From contig CALBWK010000063.1 of assembly GCA_937969415.1 (NCBI GenBank), positions 1 through 64,000 of the forward strand: a stretch of 64,000 nucleotides of DNA. The letters run 5' to 3'. Positions 16,335-25,877 of this stretch are shown piece by piece (position 1 is the first letter of the stretch; every line of letters starts with the position of its first letter). The notes under the pieces are model-generated. The model made no database searches and was not told the DNA's origin. It saw nothing but the letters and a program-made list of their open reading frames with translations. The DNA comes from an uncultured Saprospiraceae bacterium. GTDB taxonomy: Bacteria; Bacteroidota; Bacteroidia; Chitinophagales; Saprospiraceae. The position numbers and the translations under genes were made by a program.

Positions 16335-18884
16335 ATGAACAGCAAATTTTCGCCTAAAGTAAAAAAGATCATCTCTATGAGCCGGGACGAAGCCATTAGG
16401 CTTGGTAATGACTTCATAGGAACAGAGCATTTGCTTCTTGGTATGATCAAGGATAATGAAAGTCTTGCCATTCGTGTGCTAGATTCTCTAGAAGTAGACC
16501 TGTACGAGCTGAAGTATAAATTGGAATCTGCTATCCAGAACAAAAGAGGAGCCAACTCACAACTTAATGTAGGCAGTATCCCACTTAATAAGCACGCTGA
16601 GAAGGCCCTGAAGGTATCCTTCCTCGAGGCGAAGTCAATGAAACAACAAGAAATTAGTCCAGAACATATAATGCTGTCAATCTTAAAAATGAGTGACGGC
16701 AATACCCCACAAATTATGGAAGACTTTGAAATAGATTATGCAATCTATAAAAATGAGCTAGAATATGTCAATCAAGAGGATAACTCAGGATATACAGACA
16801 TCAGCTCTGCGGCCGATGATGCAGATCTACCCTTAGATGACGAGCGAGATGATTCATTTAGTGGAAGCTCAAGGAGAAAGACAGGTTCTAAATCAAGAAC
16901 ACCAGTCTTGGACAATTTTGGTCGTGACGTCACTAAGCTTGCTGAGGAAGATAAGCTAGACCCGATTATAGGTCGAGAAAATGAAATAGAAAGGGTATCT
17001 CAAATCTTATCAAGAAGGAAGAAGAACAATCCTATTCTTATAGGAGAGCCAGGTGTCGGAAAAACAGCTATAGCAGAAGGTCTAGCGCTCAGAATCCACC
17101 AGAAAAAAGTAAGCAGAACCCTATTCGGTAAGCGTATAGTGATGTTGGATCTAGCGGCTCTTGTTGCAGGTACAAAATACAGAGGACAGTTCGAAGAGCG
17201 GATGAAAGCCATTATGAATGAGCTAGAAAAGACGCGTGATGTTATTGTCTTTATAGATGAGATTCACACTATCGTCGGTGCTGGTGGAGCTACAGGATCA
17301 TTGGACGCTTCCAATATCTTCAAGCCAGCTCTTGCTAGAGGTGAGCTACAAGTCATAGGAGCTTCTACCCTAGATGAGTACAGGCAGTATATAGAGAAAG
17401 ACGGCGCACTAGATAGAAGATTCCAAAAGGTATTGGTAGAGCCCCCTTCTCCAGAAGAGGCTGTGCATATATTGCAGAATATAAAACCGAAATACGAAGA
17501 TTTCCATAATGTCACCTATTCAGATGACGCTATTAATGCTTGTGTCAGCTTGAGTTCTAGGTATATAACAGATAGATTTTTACCAGACAAGGCTATCGAT
17601 GTACTTGATGAAGTAGGTGCAAGGACCCATCTGAAAAACATCCACGTACCCAAGCATATCGAAGAGCTAGAGGCCAGTATAGAAGGTGTTAAGGATCAAA
17701 AAAATCAAGCTGTCAAGAATCAACAGTATGAAAAAGCTGCTGATCTAAGAGATCAAGAGTCCAAGCTGATCAAGAAACTAGAGACTTCTAAGAAAGAGTG
17801 GGAAGAAGACTCTAAAGAAGCGAAGTATCCAGTTAATGAGGAGATGGTTGCTGAGGTTGTTGCTATGATCACGGGTATACCTGTGACCAAAGTTGCTCAG
17901 AAAGAGAATAAGAAGTTGGTCAAAATGGCAGACGATCTCAAAAACCACATAATTGGTCAAGATAATGCTGTTGATAAGATAACTAAAGCGATCCAAAGAA
18001 ATAGATTAGGTCTCAAAGACCCTTCTAAACCGATAGGTACTTTTATATTTCTAGGACCAACGGGTGTTGGTAAAACAGAATTAGCCAAAGCCCTTGCCAA
18101 AAATGTATTTGACTCCGAGGATGCTCTTATCAGAATAGATATGACGGAGTATATGGAGAAGTTTACGTTAAGTAGATTAATCGGAGCGCCTCCTGGCTAT
18201 GTGGGCTATGAAGAAGGCGGTCAACTGACAGAAAAGGTAAGACGGAAGCCCTACTCTGTAATTCTCTTGGATGAAATAGAAAAAGCACACCCAGATATCT
18301 ACAATGTCTTACTCCAAGTATTTGATGATGGACAATTGACAGATGGACTAGGTAGAAAAGTAGACTTTAAGAATACGATGATCATAATGACTTCAAATAT
18401 TGGAGCTAGAGATCTCAAGGACTTCGGTACTGGAGTTGGATTCAATACTAAAGCAAGAATGGATTCTCATGATGACAATTCCAAAGGCGTTATTGAGAAA
18501 GCCCTTAAAAAGACCTTCTCGCCAGAGTTTTTGAACAGAATAGATGACGTCATCATCTTTAACAGCTTAGAGCAAGAGCACATCTTTAAGATTATCGATA
18601 TCAGCCTTAAAGACCTGTATAAGAGATTGGAGGATATGGGTTACAAACTGTCCTTGACTCCAACTGCAAAGAAATTCGTTGCTGAGAAAGGATTTGATCC
18701 TCAGTTTGGAGCACGACCGCTTAACAGGGCCATTCAAAAGCATATAGAAGACCCTCTAGCAGAATACATTCTAGCAGAAAGTCCAGCTGAAGGCACTGAA
18801 CTAAAGGCCGTCTTATCCAAGGATAAGTCTACCATAGTTATTAAGACAACTAACACTATAAAGTCTGAGGATATTAAAGAATAA
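16335..18884 (+). CDS. clpC: ATP-dependent Clp protease ATP-binding subunit ClpC
   Basis: 849 residues, a class I Hsp100 unfoldase. A Clp N-domain with two repeats lies at about 1-150, then a Ser/acid-rich linker at 150-190. AAA1 has Walker [10 protein letters not shown] at about 237 and [15 protein letters not shown]. The middle domain contains a UVR motif ([20 protein letters not shown], about 460-480), which marks ClpC rather than ClpB or ClpA. AAA2 has GPTGVGKTE at about 573 and [13 protein letters not shown]. With ClpP it degrades misfolded or adaptor-delivered proteins in the cytoplasm. No clpP or adaptor gene is nearby. Confidence 0.95.
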   Translation: MNSKFSPKVKKIISMSRDEAIRLGNDFIGTEHLLLGMIKDNESLAIRVLDSLEVDLYELKYKLESAIQNKRGANSQLNVGSIPLNKHAEKALKVSFLEAKSMKQQEISPEHIMLSILKMSDGNTPQIMEDFEIDYAIYKNELEYVNQEDNSGYTDISSAADDADLPLDDERDDSFSGSSRRKTGSKSRTPVLDNFGRDVTKLAEEDKLDPIIGRENEIERVSQILSRRKKNNPILIGEPGVGKTAIAEGLALRIHQKKVSRTLFGKRIVMLDLAALVAGTKYRGQFEERMKAIMNELEKTRDVIVFIDEIHTIVGAGGATGSLDASNIFKPALARGELQVIGASTLDEYRQYIEKDGALDRRFQKVLVEPPSPEEAVHILQNIKPKYEDFHNVTYSDDAINACVSLSSRYITDRFLPDKAIDVLDEVGARTHLKNIHVPKHIEELEASIEGVKDQKNQAVKNQQYEKAADLRDQESKLIKKLETSKKEWEEDSKEAKYPVNEEMVAEVVAMITGIPVTKVAQKENKKLVKMADDLKNHIIGQDNAVDKITKAIQRNRLGLKDPSKPIGTFIFLGPTGVGKTELAKALAKNVFDSEDALIRIDMTEYMEKFTLSRLIGAPPGYVGYEEGGQLTEKVRRKPYSVILLDEIEKAHPDIYNVLLQVFDDGQLTDGLGRKVDFKNTMIIMTSNIGARDLKDFGTGVGFNTKARMDSHDDNSKGVIEKALKKTFSPEFLNRIDDVIIFNSLEQEHIFKIIDISLKDLYKRLEDMGYKLSLTPTAKKFVAEKGFDPQFGARPLNRAIQKHIEDPLAEYILAESPAEGTELKAVLSKDKSTIVIKTTNTIKSEDIKE

Positions 18885-18988
18885 CACGGAACTCATTGAA
18901 GTTGCTGCTTATATGTTAACTTTGGAGCAAAGCCATCGTTAAGGTGTAGAGTCAATAGACTCGAATATTATAAATTAAAAGAATTCAT

Positions 18989-19576
18989 TTGGCTAAAAGA
19001 AGATCGTTTACTAAAAAACCAGAGAAAAAATTCCATTTCAGAGTTAATGAAAAAATCGTCGTACCCAATATCAGATTGGTAGGTGAAAATTTCGAGGAAA
19101 TCAGCAATGTCGCTGGCAAAAAGGTAGAAGCAGGTGTACATCCTACCCGTGAGGCCCTCAAATGGGCCAATGAACTCGAGCTAGACCTTGTAGAAATAAG
19201 CCCTAAAGCGGTACCACCGGTTGCTAAGATCCAGGATTATAACAAGTTCCTTTATCTCAAGAAGAAGAAGGAAAAAGAAATAAAGAACAAAGCTGCTAAG
19301 ACAGTCATCAAAGAAATCAGATTTGGTCCTAATACGGATGAACACGATTTCCAGTTCAAACTAAAACATGCTCAAAAATTCCTTACGGATGGCGCCAAAG
19401 TCAAGGCCTACGTTCATTTTAGAGGAAGAACTATCGTTTTTAAAGATAGAGGTCAATTGCTCTTACTCAAGTTCCTTAATGAACTAGCAGAGCTAGGTGC
19501 CGCAGAAGAACTTCCTAAAATGGAAGGTAGAAGGATGATTGTTATGATAGCCCCACACAAAAAGCCGAAGAAATAA
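18989..19576 (+). CDS. infC: Translation initiation factor IF-3
   Basis: About 195 residues. The N-domain includes FRVNEKIVVPNIRLVGE and the linker EISPKAVPPVAKIQDYNKF. The C-domain has IKEIRFGPNTDEHDFQFKLK and VHFRGRTIVFKDRG. There is no ATG near the 5' end: the frame is open from the TAA at 18971 and offers ATT 18974, ATT 18983 and TTG 18989. I chose TTG 18989 (LAKRRSF). Rare infC start codons permit autoregulation because IF-3 itself rejects non-AUG starts. It leads the conserved infC-rpmI-rplT cluster. Confidence 0.95.
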   Translation: MAKRRSFTKKPEKKFHFRVNEKIVVPNIRLVGENFEEISNVAGKKVEAGVHPTREALKWANELELDLVEISPKAVPPVAKIQDYNKFLYLKKKKEKEIKNKAAKTVIKEIRFGPNTDEHDFQFKLKHAQKFLTDGAKVKAYVHFRGRTIVFKDRGQLLLLKFLNELAELGAAEELPKMEGRRMIVMIAPHKKPKK

Positions 19577-19631
19577 GGCGCATTTCACTAAAATCAAGAG
19601 CATTTCAAGCACTTGTATGTATTATTTGTCT

Positions 19632-19639
19632 TAATTTTG
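19632..19639 (+). promoter_or_regulatory. Candidate -7 element before rpmI
   Basis: TAATTTTG matches the -7 consensus, 24 bases before the rpmI ATG. The nearest upstream TTG (19613-19615) is 16 bases away, shorter than usual. A secondary promoter inside the cluster is possible. Confidence 0.35.
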
Positions 19640-19663
19640 CAGCCCTAATAAAAATTGGGAGTT

Positions 19664-19858
19664 ATGCCTAAAATGAAAACACACTCTAGTGCTAAGAAGA
19701 GATTCAAACTTACTGGTTCTGGTAAGGTGAAAAGATTCCAAGCAGGAAAGAGACACTTACAGAGAAAGAAGACGAACAAAGCAAAATTGAACCTTACTGG
19801 TTCTACGCTTGTCTCTCCTGCTGATACACCTCGTATCAAAAAATTACTTTGCAAGTAA
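19664..19858 (+). CDS. rpmI: 50S ribosomal protein L35
   Basis: 64 residues, highly basic: [31 protein letters not shown] and the C-terminal [12 protein letters not shown] 19664 is the family start; three codons upstream in frame are not needed. It lies between infC and rplT as in most bacteria. Confidence 0.97.
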   Translation: MPKMKTHSSAKKRFKLTGSGKVKRFQAGKRHLQRKKTNKAKLNLTGSTLVSPADTPRIKKLLCK

Positions 19859-19923
19859 ATTAATTAATTGGGTTGAGGTCAAGACTCTATAGTTAGAGGC
19901 CCTTAGCTCGAAAAATTCGAAAT

Positions 19924-20268
19924 ATGCCACGTTCAGTTAACGCAGTCGCTTCAAGAAAGCGAAGAAAAAAGATTCTTAAAGCAGCCAAAGGATATTTTGG
20001 TGCAAGAAGCAATGTCTACACAGTCGCTAAAAATGCGGTAGAAAAAGCATGGAGTTATGCTTACAGAGACAGAAGAAACAAGAAAAGAGCCTTCAGAAGA
20101 CTTTGGATAGCTAGAATCAACGCTGCTGCCAGACAAGAAGGTATCACGTACTCTAAGTTTATGTACGGTATCAAGCAAGCAAACATCGAGCTCAACAGAA
20201 AGGTGCTTGCGGATCTTGCACTTAATGAGCCAGAAGCTTTCAAAAGCATCGTTGCTAAAGTGAAGTAG
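19924..20268 (+). CDS. rplT: 50S ribosomal protein L20
   Basis: 114 residues: [61 protein letters not shown]20 binds 23S rRNA early in assembly and in other bacteria represses its own operon through the leader RNA. It is the last gene of the infC cluster, with a strong terminator 19 bases after the stop. Confidence 0.97.
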   Translation: MPRSVNAVASRKRRKKILKAAKGYFGARSNVYTVAKNAVEKAWSYAYRDRRNKKRAFRRLWIARINAAARQEGITYSKFMYGIKQANIELNRKVLADLALNEPEAFKSIVAKVK

Positions 20269-20286
20269 ACAACAACAGAAAAAAGC

Positions 20287-20323
20287 AAAAAGACCTTGAT
20301 ACACAGTACCAGGGTCTTTTTTT
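20287..20323 (+). terminator. Terminator of infC-rpmI-rplT
   Basis: AAAAAGACCTTG (20287-20298) pairs over all 12 positions, with one G-T pair, with CAGGGTCTTTTT (20310-20321), and T residues follow. Confidence 0.9.
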
Positions 20324-20502
20324 ATGTTCTCTATTGACATTAGAGTTTCTAAACCTAATGAAATATGTAATAATCATTCAAATGTTAAGACGACTTTTTA
20401 GCATTGATTTACTAACATTTATCCACAACCCAGCTAATTCAACTTCTAGTAGATTGAGTATAGCTCAGTAGGACCTATTTCTATTTGGTAACCTTTGGCA
20501 AA

Positions 20503-21297
20503 TTAGCTTTTCACTAAATGTCTGTTTATCGTAGTCTGTCCGCTGATAAGGCTTAGAATATAGAAGCCAGGTTGTAAGCTTGAAACATCAATGACTTGTG
20601 AGTTTGATGCTTCAAATATTTGCACACCATTCATATCTAAGATTCTGAGTGAGTCGAAATTCGTGTCGCTCTCAATATTTAAAATCGTATAACAGGGATT
20701 GGGATAAATCTTAATTTGATCAGCTGCAATGGTATTGCTTGTGGAAGTGCTGGTTTCAAAGCAAGAATTGACTACGCCCGGTGTACCCAGAAGTTCGTTT
20801 CCCCCAGAAAACAAAGAATTCTCAGCTAGTGCCCAATTCATTCCATTGTTGATATCTAATGATGGATCGCACAGTTCAATCGCCACCCCTCTAGGCGCTA
20901 CTGGCCAATTTAGATCTTCATCATAATCGATCCTTACCACAGTTTCCCCACTAGAGTCACTTATTAAAAAGAATGGATCACCAATAATTTGATCGTTAGG
21001 TGCCCACTCACCCATATCCGTTACGACACCAAGACTGATCATAGCATTGAAATCAGAACTAATTAAATATCTTTCATTGGGTTCCAATTTGATATCAGGC
21101 AGCGACGGCAAGCTTATATCACAACTAATTGACCATTGAGAAAGGTCGATAGTTTCATCACTGAAATTTAGTAATTCAATGTATTGGAGGTCATTATCCC
21201 ATAGTGGTTGGTTGTATAGAATCTCACTGATTGTAAGCTGTCCTTGGAGATTATTAGAAATAATTAATAGAAATAATAACCCAATCGCATTTTTCAT
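20503..21297 (-). CDS. Secreted lamin-tail-domain protein with T9SS type A signal
   Basis: 264 residues. Signal peptide 1-19 (ends NNLQGQ). A lamin tail domain at about 20-150 contains TISEILYNQPLWDNDLQYIE, LLNFSDETIDLSQWSI and the GVAIELCDPSLD block. A short linker precedes a C-terminal sorting domain (IKIYPNPCYTILNIES, LQPGFYILSL). It is exported to the surface by T9SS; the ligand is unknown. The gene begins 14 bases after the ABC permease stop, so the two are probably one unit. Confidence 0.85.
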   Translation of the reverse strand: MKNAIGLLFLLIISNNLQGQLTISEILYNQPLWDNDLQYIELLNFSDETIDLSQWSISCDISLPSLPDIKLEPNERYLISSDFNAMISLGVVTDMGEWAPNDQIIGDPFFLISDSSGETVVRIDYDEDLNWPVAPRGVAIELCDPSLDINNGMNWALAENSLFSGGNELLGTPGVVNSCFETSTSTSNTIAADQIKIYPNPCYTILNIESDTNFDSLRILDMNGVQIFEASNSQVIDVSSLQPGFYILSLISGQTTINRHLVKS

Positions 21298-21311
21298 ATT
21301 AATAAAGCTGT

Positions 21312-22565
21312 TTAGTTTCTAATCGCTACTACAGGGTCCATCCTCGCTGCAAGATAAGCAGGTATGATACCTGAGATAATACCAACTATGATAGATATAA
21401 CTATGCCCGAGATGGCATTATTCATTGTCATTATCATTTCAAATTCTATCACCTCACTTATAAAGACGATCATTCCATAAGAGAAAACGAGTCCTATAAG
21501 ACCGCCAATGAGACAGAGCACGACTGCCTCTACCAAAAACTCTAGGAGGATAATACCCTTCTGCGCACCGATGGCTTTCTTGATACCGATGATATTGGTT
21601 CTTTCTTTGACAGAGACAAACATTATGTTGGCGACACTGAACATCCCTACTATCAAGGCAAAAATACCAATGACGATACCTACTAAATTCAATGTACCGA
21701 AGACACTTTCTAATACAGTATTGAGCGATGACAACTCCATCAATGAGAAGTTATCTGACTCCTTGGGCTTCAACCCTCTATGAGAGCGGAGTATGCCTGT
21801 CAACTCTGCCTTGAGCTCCTCATTATCTACTCCAGGTTTCCCTTTCACTACTAGAGACTCGCCGACTCCTTTTCCATCCTTGATATTCAGAAAGCGGCGG
21901 GCATTGGTCAGGGATACCCAGATGACATTGTCGAAGTTCATAAAATTGAAGCTGTTATCTCCTTCTTCCTTGAGGACGCCTATAACCCTATAATTCTGTC
22001 CAGCTAGCTTGATTTCTTTACCTATCGGGTCCAAATTTTGAAACAGCTCTTTGGCACAAGTATGGCCTAGTATAACCTTGTTACTGCCTGAATTGTGTTC
22101 AGATAACGTAAAGTGCCTTCCTTTGACAAATTCAAGATTTTGGATAGCCTGAAAATCATAAGAAGATCCTTTGATAAAAGCATCTGCAAGTGCATTGGAT
22201 TTGTACTTAATCGTCTTTCCTCCAGAAAAAACTGCATACGACACCTTCTCGGCCAACTTTGCTTTTCGTTTGATAACTTCATAATCATCTAGGTCAGGGT
22301 CTGGACGCTTTAGATATTTGAAGTAATTTTCTTCCCAGTCTTCATTCCAAGGAAACTTCTCTATATAAACTGTCCCTGATCCCAGTTCAGAAAGCCCATC
22401 CATAACGTTCTTCTGTAAGGAATCTACCGCAGACTTAATGGATATGATACAAAAGATCCCAATGGTAATGCCAATAAGAGACAGAAAGCTCCTTAGTTTA
22501 TTAGCAAGAAGAGAGCTCATAGCCTGATTGATACTCTCCCATATGACCTTGATTAGGGTAATCAT
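21312..22565 (-). CDS. ABC transporter permease of the MacB/FtsX family
   Basis: 417 residues. TM1 at about 22-44 is followed by a periplasmic MacB_PCD domain (about 45-280). Three C-terminal membrane helices make up the FtsX domain, with SVANIMFVSVKERTNIIGIK and AIGAQKGIILLEFLVEA. The C-terminus is PAYLAARMDPVVAIRN. These permeases act as mechanotransducers moving lipoproteins, drugs or peptides rather than importing solutes. No ATPase or membrane-fusion gene adjoins it; the downstream gene is a secreted lamin-tail protein. Confidence 0.9.
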   Translation of the reverse strand: MITLIKVIWESINQAMSSLLANKLRSFLSLIGITIGIFCIISIKSAVDSLQKNVMDGLSELGSGTVYIEKFPWNEDWEENYFKYLKRPDPDLDDYEVIKRKAKLAEKVSYAVFSGGKTIKYKSNALADAFIKGSSYDFQAIQNLEFVKGRHFTLSEHNSGSNKVILGHTCAKELFQNLDPIGKEIKLAGQNYRVIGVLKEEGDNSFNFMNFDNVIWVSLTNARRFLNIKDGKGVGESLVVKGKPGVDNEELKAELTGILRSHRGLKPKESDNFSLMELSSLNTVLESVFGTLNLVGIVIGIFALIVGMFSVANIMFVSVKERTNIIGIKKAIGAQKGIILLEFLVEAVVLCLIGGLIGLVFSYGMIVFISEVIEFEMIMTMNNAISGIVISIIVGIISGIIPAYLAARMDPVVAIRN

Positions 22566-22665
22566 TAACTAAATGTAGGTTTTTGGAGCCTAAAGACACT
22601 AAATAATAGACAAATAGACCCTAAATACCTCCTAAACTGGAGAAAGTAGCGGTAACAAAGAAGAC

Positions 22666-22697
22666 TTGACAGTTCTAAAGCATTTTTTCTACTTTTG
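22666..22697 (+). promoter_or_regulatory. Promoter of queA
   Basis: TTG (22666-22668), 21 bases, TACTTTTG (22690-22697). Full Bacteroidota consensus, 22 bases before ATG 22720. It also argues against any start upstream of 22720. Confidence 0.75.
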
Positions 22698-22719
22698 TCC
22701 GCTATTTAAAACTAAGCAT

Positions 22720-23790
22720 ATGAAGACTAAACTGTCACAGTTTACTTACGATTTACCAGAAAAATTTATCGCCAAATATCCAGCAGATGTAAGGGATGAA
22801 TCTAGACTGATGGTCGTGCATAAAGATTCAGGAAAAATAGAGCATAAAGTATTCAAAGATGTCATCGACTATTTTGACGATGATGACGTCATGATATTTA
22901 ATGACACTAAAGTTTTCCCTGCTAGACTCTTCGGTAAAAAAGAGAAAACTGGTGCACAGATAGAAGTTTTCTTACTTAGAGAACTTAACAAAGAATCAAG
23001 ACTCTGGGATGTCCTAGTTGACCCTGCAAGAAAAATAAGAGTTGGTAACAAGTTATTCTTTACTAATCCTAATGACCCAGAGCAGGAGCTTCTAGTAGCT
23101 GAAGTTGTGGACAACACAACTTCTAGAGGAAGGACTATTAGATTCTTCTTTGAAGGAACTGACGAAGAGTACCACGCCATACTGAGGACTCTAGGTAATA
23201 CACCTATACCTAAGTATATCGATAGAGAGCCAGAAGCTATAGATACAGAAAGGTATCAGACAGTGTACGCAGATAAGGTAGGCGCTGTAGCAGCGCCGAC
23301 TGCTGGGCTACACTTTAGTAGGACATTACTCAAGAGACTAGAAATCAAGGGTGTACATCTTCCTAAAGTAACCTTACACGTAGGACTTGGCACTTTTAGA
23401 GAAATAGAAGTTGAAGATCTATCTAAGCATAAGATGGAAGCAGAATATTTTGCCATTCCACCAGAAACTGCTCGGCTAGTTAATCAAGCTAAGAAAAATA
23501 AGAAAAGAGTCTGTAGCGTAGGAACAACAAGTATGCGGACTATAGAGTCGGCAGTTTCTGCTACAAGTACTTTGAAAGAAGCAGAAGGATGGACCAATTT
23601 ATTTGTCTATCATCCTTATGAGTTTAATATCGCCAATTCAATGATCACCAACTTCCACTTACCAAAGTCTTCTTTGATGATTATGGTATCAGCCTTTGCT
23701 GGAATGGAGTTGATTATGGATGCATATCAAGTAGCGATCAAAGAGAAATACAGATTCTTTAGCTACGGTGATGCGATGTTAATAATATAA
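22720..23790 (+). CDS. queA: S-adenosylmethionine:tRNA ribosyltransferase-isomerase
   Basis: 356 residues with QueA signatures: [82 protein letters not shown] and [19 protein letters not shown]. It adds the cyclopentene ring in queuosine synthesis at wobble G34 of GUN tRNAs. ATG 22720 was chosen because the promoter -7 element lies just ahead and the family N-terminus fits. No other queuosine gene is in the window. Confidence 0.96.
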   Translation: MKTKLSQFTYDLPEKFIAKYPADVRDESRLMVVHKDSGKIEHKVFKDVIDYFDDDDVMIFNDTKVFPARLFGKKEKTGAQIEVFLLRELNKESRLWDVLVDPARKIRVGNKLFFTNPNDPEQELLVAEVVDNTTSRGRTIRFFFEGTDEEYHAILRTLGNTPIPKYIDREPEAIDTERYQTVYADKVGAVAAPTAGLHFSRTLLKRLEIKGVHLPKVTLHVGLGTFREIEVEDLSKHKMEAEYFAIPPETARLVNQAKKNKKRVCSVGTTSMRTIESAVSATSTLKEAEGWTNLFVYHPYEFNIANSMITNFHLPKSSLMIMVSAFAGMELIMDAYQVAIKEKYRFFSYGDAMLII

Positions 23791-23944
23791 GGGGTATAAG
23801 GAATTTTTTTATCGAAGGAATAGTTGAAGGTTTTGACATAGGTCTCCAAGCCAGAAATTATTGAGCTAAGCAATTGATAATCAGATTTTTATATATTTAA
23901 TTGCCCACTCATTCAAAATTATTTCCTTCTTTCGCAATTTTTAA

Positions 23945-23952
23945 TAGATTTG
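23945..23952 (+). promoter_or_regulatory. Candidate -7 element for the DUF2795 gene
   Basis: TAGATTTG matches TAnnTTTG, 53 bases before the ATG at 24006. No TTG is found at the proper distance. Confidence 0.35.
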
Positions 23953-24005
23953 CGGAAATTTTGAGCCCTCTTGACACTTTTTTCAATTTTTAAAATCTAC
24001 TTAGT

Positions 24006-24227
24006 ATGTATTGGACGCTAGAATTGGCACATCACCTAGAAGAGGCTCCTTGGCCAGCGACGAGAGACGAGCTGATTGATTATGCCATAAGAACTTGCGC
24101 ACCTCCAGAAGTTGTAGAAAATCTTCAAGAAATAGAAGATGAAGGCGATGCATATGAAAATATGCTTGAGATCTGGCCTGATTTTCCTCGGAAAGACGAT
24201 TTTCTGTTTAATGAAGACGAGTACTGA
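24006..24227 (+). CDS. DUF2795 domain protein
   Basis: 73 residues, strongly acidic: LAHHLEEAPWPATRDELIDY, AIRTCAPPEVVENLQEIED, then a Glu/Asp-rich tail (WPDFPRKDDFLFNEDEY). The AP(W/F)PATR(D/E)EL core is the DUF2795 signature. Function is not established. It is a single-gene unit closed by its own terminator. Confidence 0.85.
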   Translation: MYWTLELAHHLEEAPWPATRDELIDYAIRTCAPPEVVENLQEIEDEGDAYENMLEIWPDFPRKDDFLFNEDEY

Positions 24228-24250
24228 TTCTCTAGAAATCAAAAATATAC

Positions 24251-24285
24251 AACCCCATTCATTTTATGTTTGGGGTTTCTTTTTT
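24251..24285 (+). terminator. Terminator of the DUF2795 gene
   Basis: AACCCCA (24251-24257) pairs with TGGGGTT (24271-24277), followed by a T-rich run. It overlaps the 3' end of the convergent DMT exporter gene. Confidence 0.8.
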
Positions 24286-25172
24286 GTCCCCTTACTTGTA
24301 TTGACAAAGAACACCCCTGTCAACATAAGGACTGCGGCTATGATAGAAAGCCCAGTGACCAACTCCTCAAGAAAATAATAGCCTAATAACATAGCTACAA
24401 TAGGATTGACATAAGTATTGGTGACCACTTTTTCTGTCGAGACATTTTGGAGTAGGTAGTTAAAAGCTGTAAAGGCTATTACAGATCCGAACACGATTAA
24501 AAATATGACTGCAACAATGGTAGTGTTGGTGTAATCAGAATACGCTAAGACCTCCTCTCCGATTAGAAGGCTGACGATAATACTAAATAAACCTCCTACA
24601 AGCATTTGCAAGCCAGAGTTGAGTAACTGTGACTTAGGAAGAGGTGATCGACTGACGAAGATAGATCCAGACCCCCAAGCCAACATTGATAAAAGAATAA
24701 TGACAACACCTTTCCATTGATTTGCGCTGGATACCAAATTGTCTTGAGATACCAGTAGATACATACCGACTATCCCGAGAATTACACCAAGAAAAGCTCT
24801 AGTGGGTGGTCTTTCTTTATCAACTAACCACAACATCAATAAAATAACAAGAGGCTCGCCTGCGATAATCAGCGCCGTTAACCCAGTATCTAGATAATAA
24901 AGTGCCCAAATAGCACCAGTAGCACCTAGACCCATAAAAAGACAACCAGCTATGGTCGCATTCCTCAACTCTATAAAGGAAGGCATCTTGGGCTTAGCCA
25001 TTAATGCGCTAACCAACAATGTAATCCCACCTGCTGCCAGGTAACGCCAACCACAAAGGGTAAAAGCAGGAATCTGTTCTAAAGCAATTGCCGAAAACAG
25101 GTAGGTTGCTCCCCATACAAAATAGGTTATGCCAAAACAAATGAGGATTAATGTGGACTTGTTATTTATCAA
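24264..25172 (-). CDS. DMT superfamily exporter (two EamA domains)
   Basis: 302 residues with about ten hydrophobic helices in two EamA repeats; TM1 begins at residue 7 (LILICFGITYFVWGATYLF). Repeat signatures include IPAFTLCGWRYLAAGGI and GSVIAFTAFNYLL. The family exports small metabolites such as amino acids or sugars; the substrate cannot be read. The start is TTG 25172, since no ATG precedes the first helix in frame. The Lys-rich C-terminus (SKGTKKKPQT) overlaps the convergent terminator of the DUF2795 gene. Confidence 0.88.
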   Translation of the reverse strand: MINNKSTLILICFGITYFVWGATYLFSAIALEQIPAFTLCGWRYLAAGGITLLVSALMAKPKMPSFIELRNATIAGCLFMGLGATGAIWALYYLDTGLTALIIAGEPLVILLMLWLVDKERPPTRAFLGVILGIVGMYLLVSQDNLVSSANQWKGVVIILLSMLAWGSGSIFVSRSPLPKSQLLNSGLQMLVGGLFSIIVSLLIGEEVLAYSDYTNTTIVAVIFLIVFGSVIAFTAFNYLLQNVSTEKVVTNTYVNPIVAMLLGYYFLEELVTGLSIIAAVLMLTGVFFVNTSKGTKKKPQT

Positions 25173-25410
25173 GATAGAGTTGGTTAAAAATTAGGAGTCA
25201 CTAAATAAAATTGTCAGCTAGCTTGCCAAAATTGCTACTTAGTGGAATAAATATTGAATAACTAGACTTTAGAATGTGACTTCGGCGCATTTAATACGTT
25301 TAAATAACACTCCCCCGGTTTAGTTTGACCACTAGATCATAATTAATACCTTCTAAATATTCTATATCAGTTTTTGTCATATATTGTGTAAGCTGTTATA
25401 GTTATATAAA

Positions 25411-25872
25411 ATGGTACATAAGGAAGTTAAGAAAGTTCTGTATATAGAGGATAACCTAGCGGATATCAAACTCTTTGAAGAGGCAATAAGTTTTAACGAT
25501 CTAGCAATCAATCTAGAATACGTTACAGATGGGCAGGAAATGCTACATTATTTCGAGACAGCTAAGGCGGAGCATTACAGAGATCTTCCAGATCTCATTA
25601 TCTCTGATCTTAATTTGCCTAAAATAAGTGGGCAGCAAGTCATCTCAGAAATCAAGAAAGACTCTGTATTTAAAAAGATACCTGTCATAGTCTTTACAAC
25701 CTCTAAGCTCCGTAGCGATATTGAGAAGTGTTATGAGTATGGCGCCAATGCCTATCTATCTAAGCCCGTGGATATCGACAAAATCTTTGAGCTAGTTGAA
25801 TTGATAGACAAGTTTTGGTTGAGAAACTGCCTTCTTATCAAAAACCCGACCCCAACAGAAGTCATATCATAA
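25411..25872 (+). CDS. Stand-alone response regulator receiver domain
   Basis: 153 residues forming one REC domain with no output domain. Acidic pocket E13/D14, phospho-acceptor D66 (LIISDLNLPK), T97 (VFTTSK) and K118 (YLSKPV) are visible. The ISDLNLPKISG pattern is that of the Rcp1-like subfamily, often partnered with phytochrome-type or hybrid histidine kinases. No kinase gene is in the window, so the partner is unknown. It converges on the NlpC-fold gene with a 5-base gap. Confidence 0.92.
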   Translation: MVHKEVKKVLYIEDNLADIKLFEEAISFNDLAINLEYVTDGQEMLHYFETAKAEHYRDLPDLIISDLNLPKISGQQVISEIKKDSVFKKIPVIVFTTSKLRSDIEKCYEYGANAYLSKPVDIDKIFELVELIDKFWLRNCLLIKNPTPTEVIS

Positions 25873-25877
25873 GTGTA

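Noticed and set aside
16205-16702. 165-codon minus-strand frame at the clpC 5' end
   Set aside because: Antisense shadow of clpC; it contains no motif and low-complexity Ser/Leu.
19951-20340. 129-codon minus-strand frame across rplT
   Set aside because: Antisense shadow of L20.
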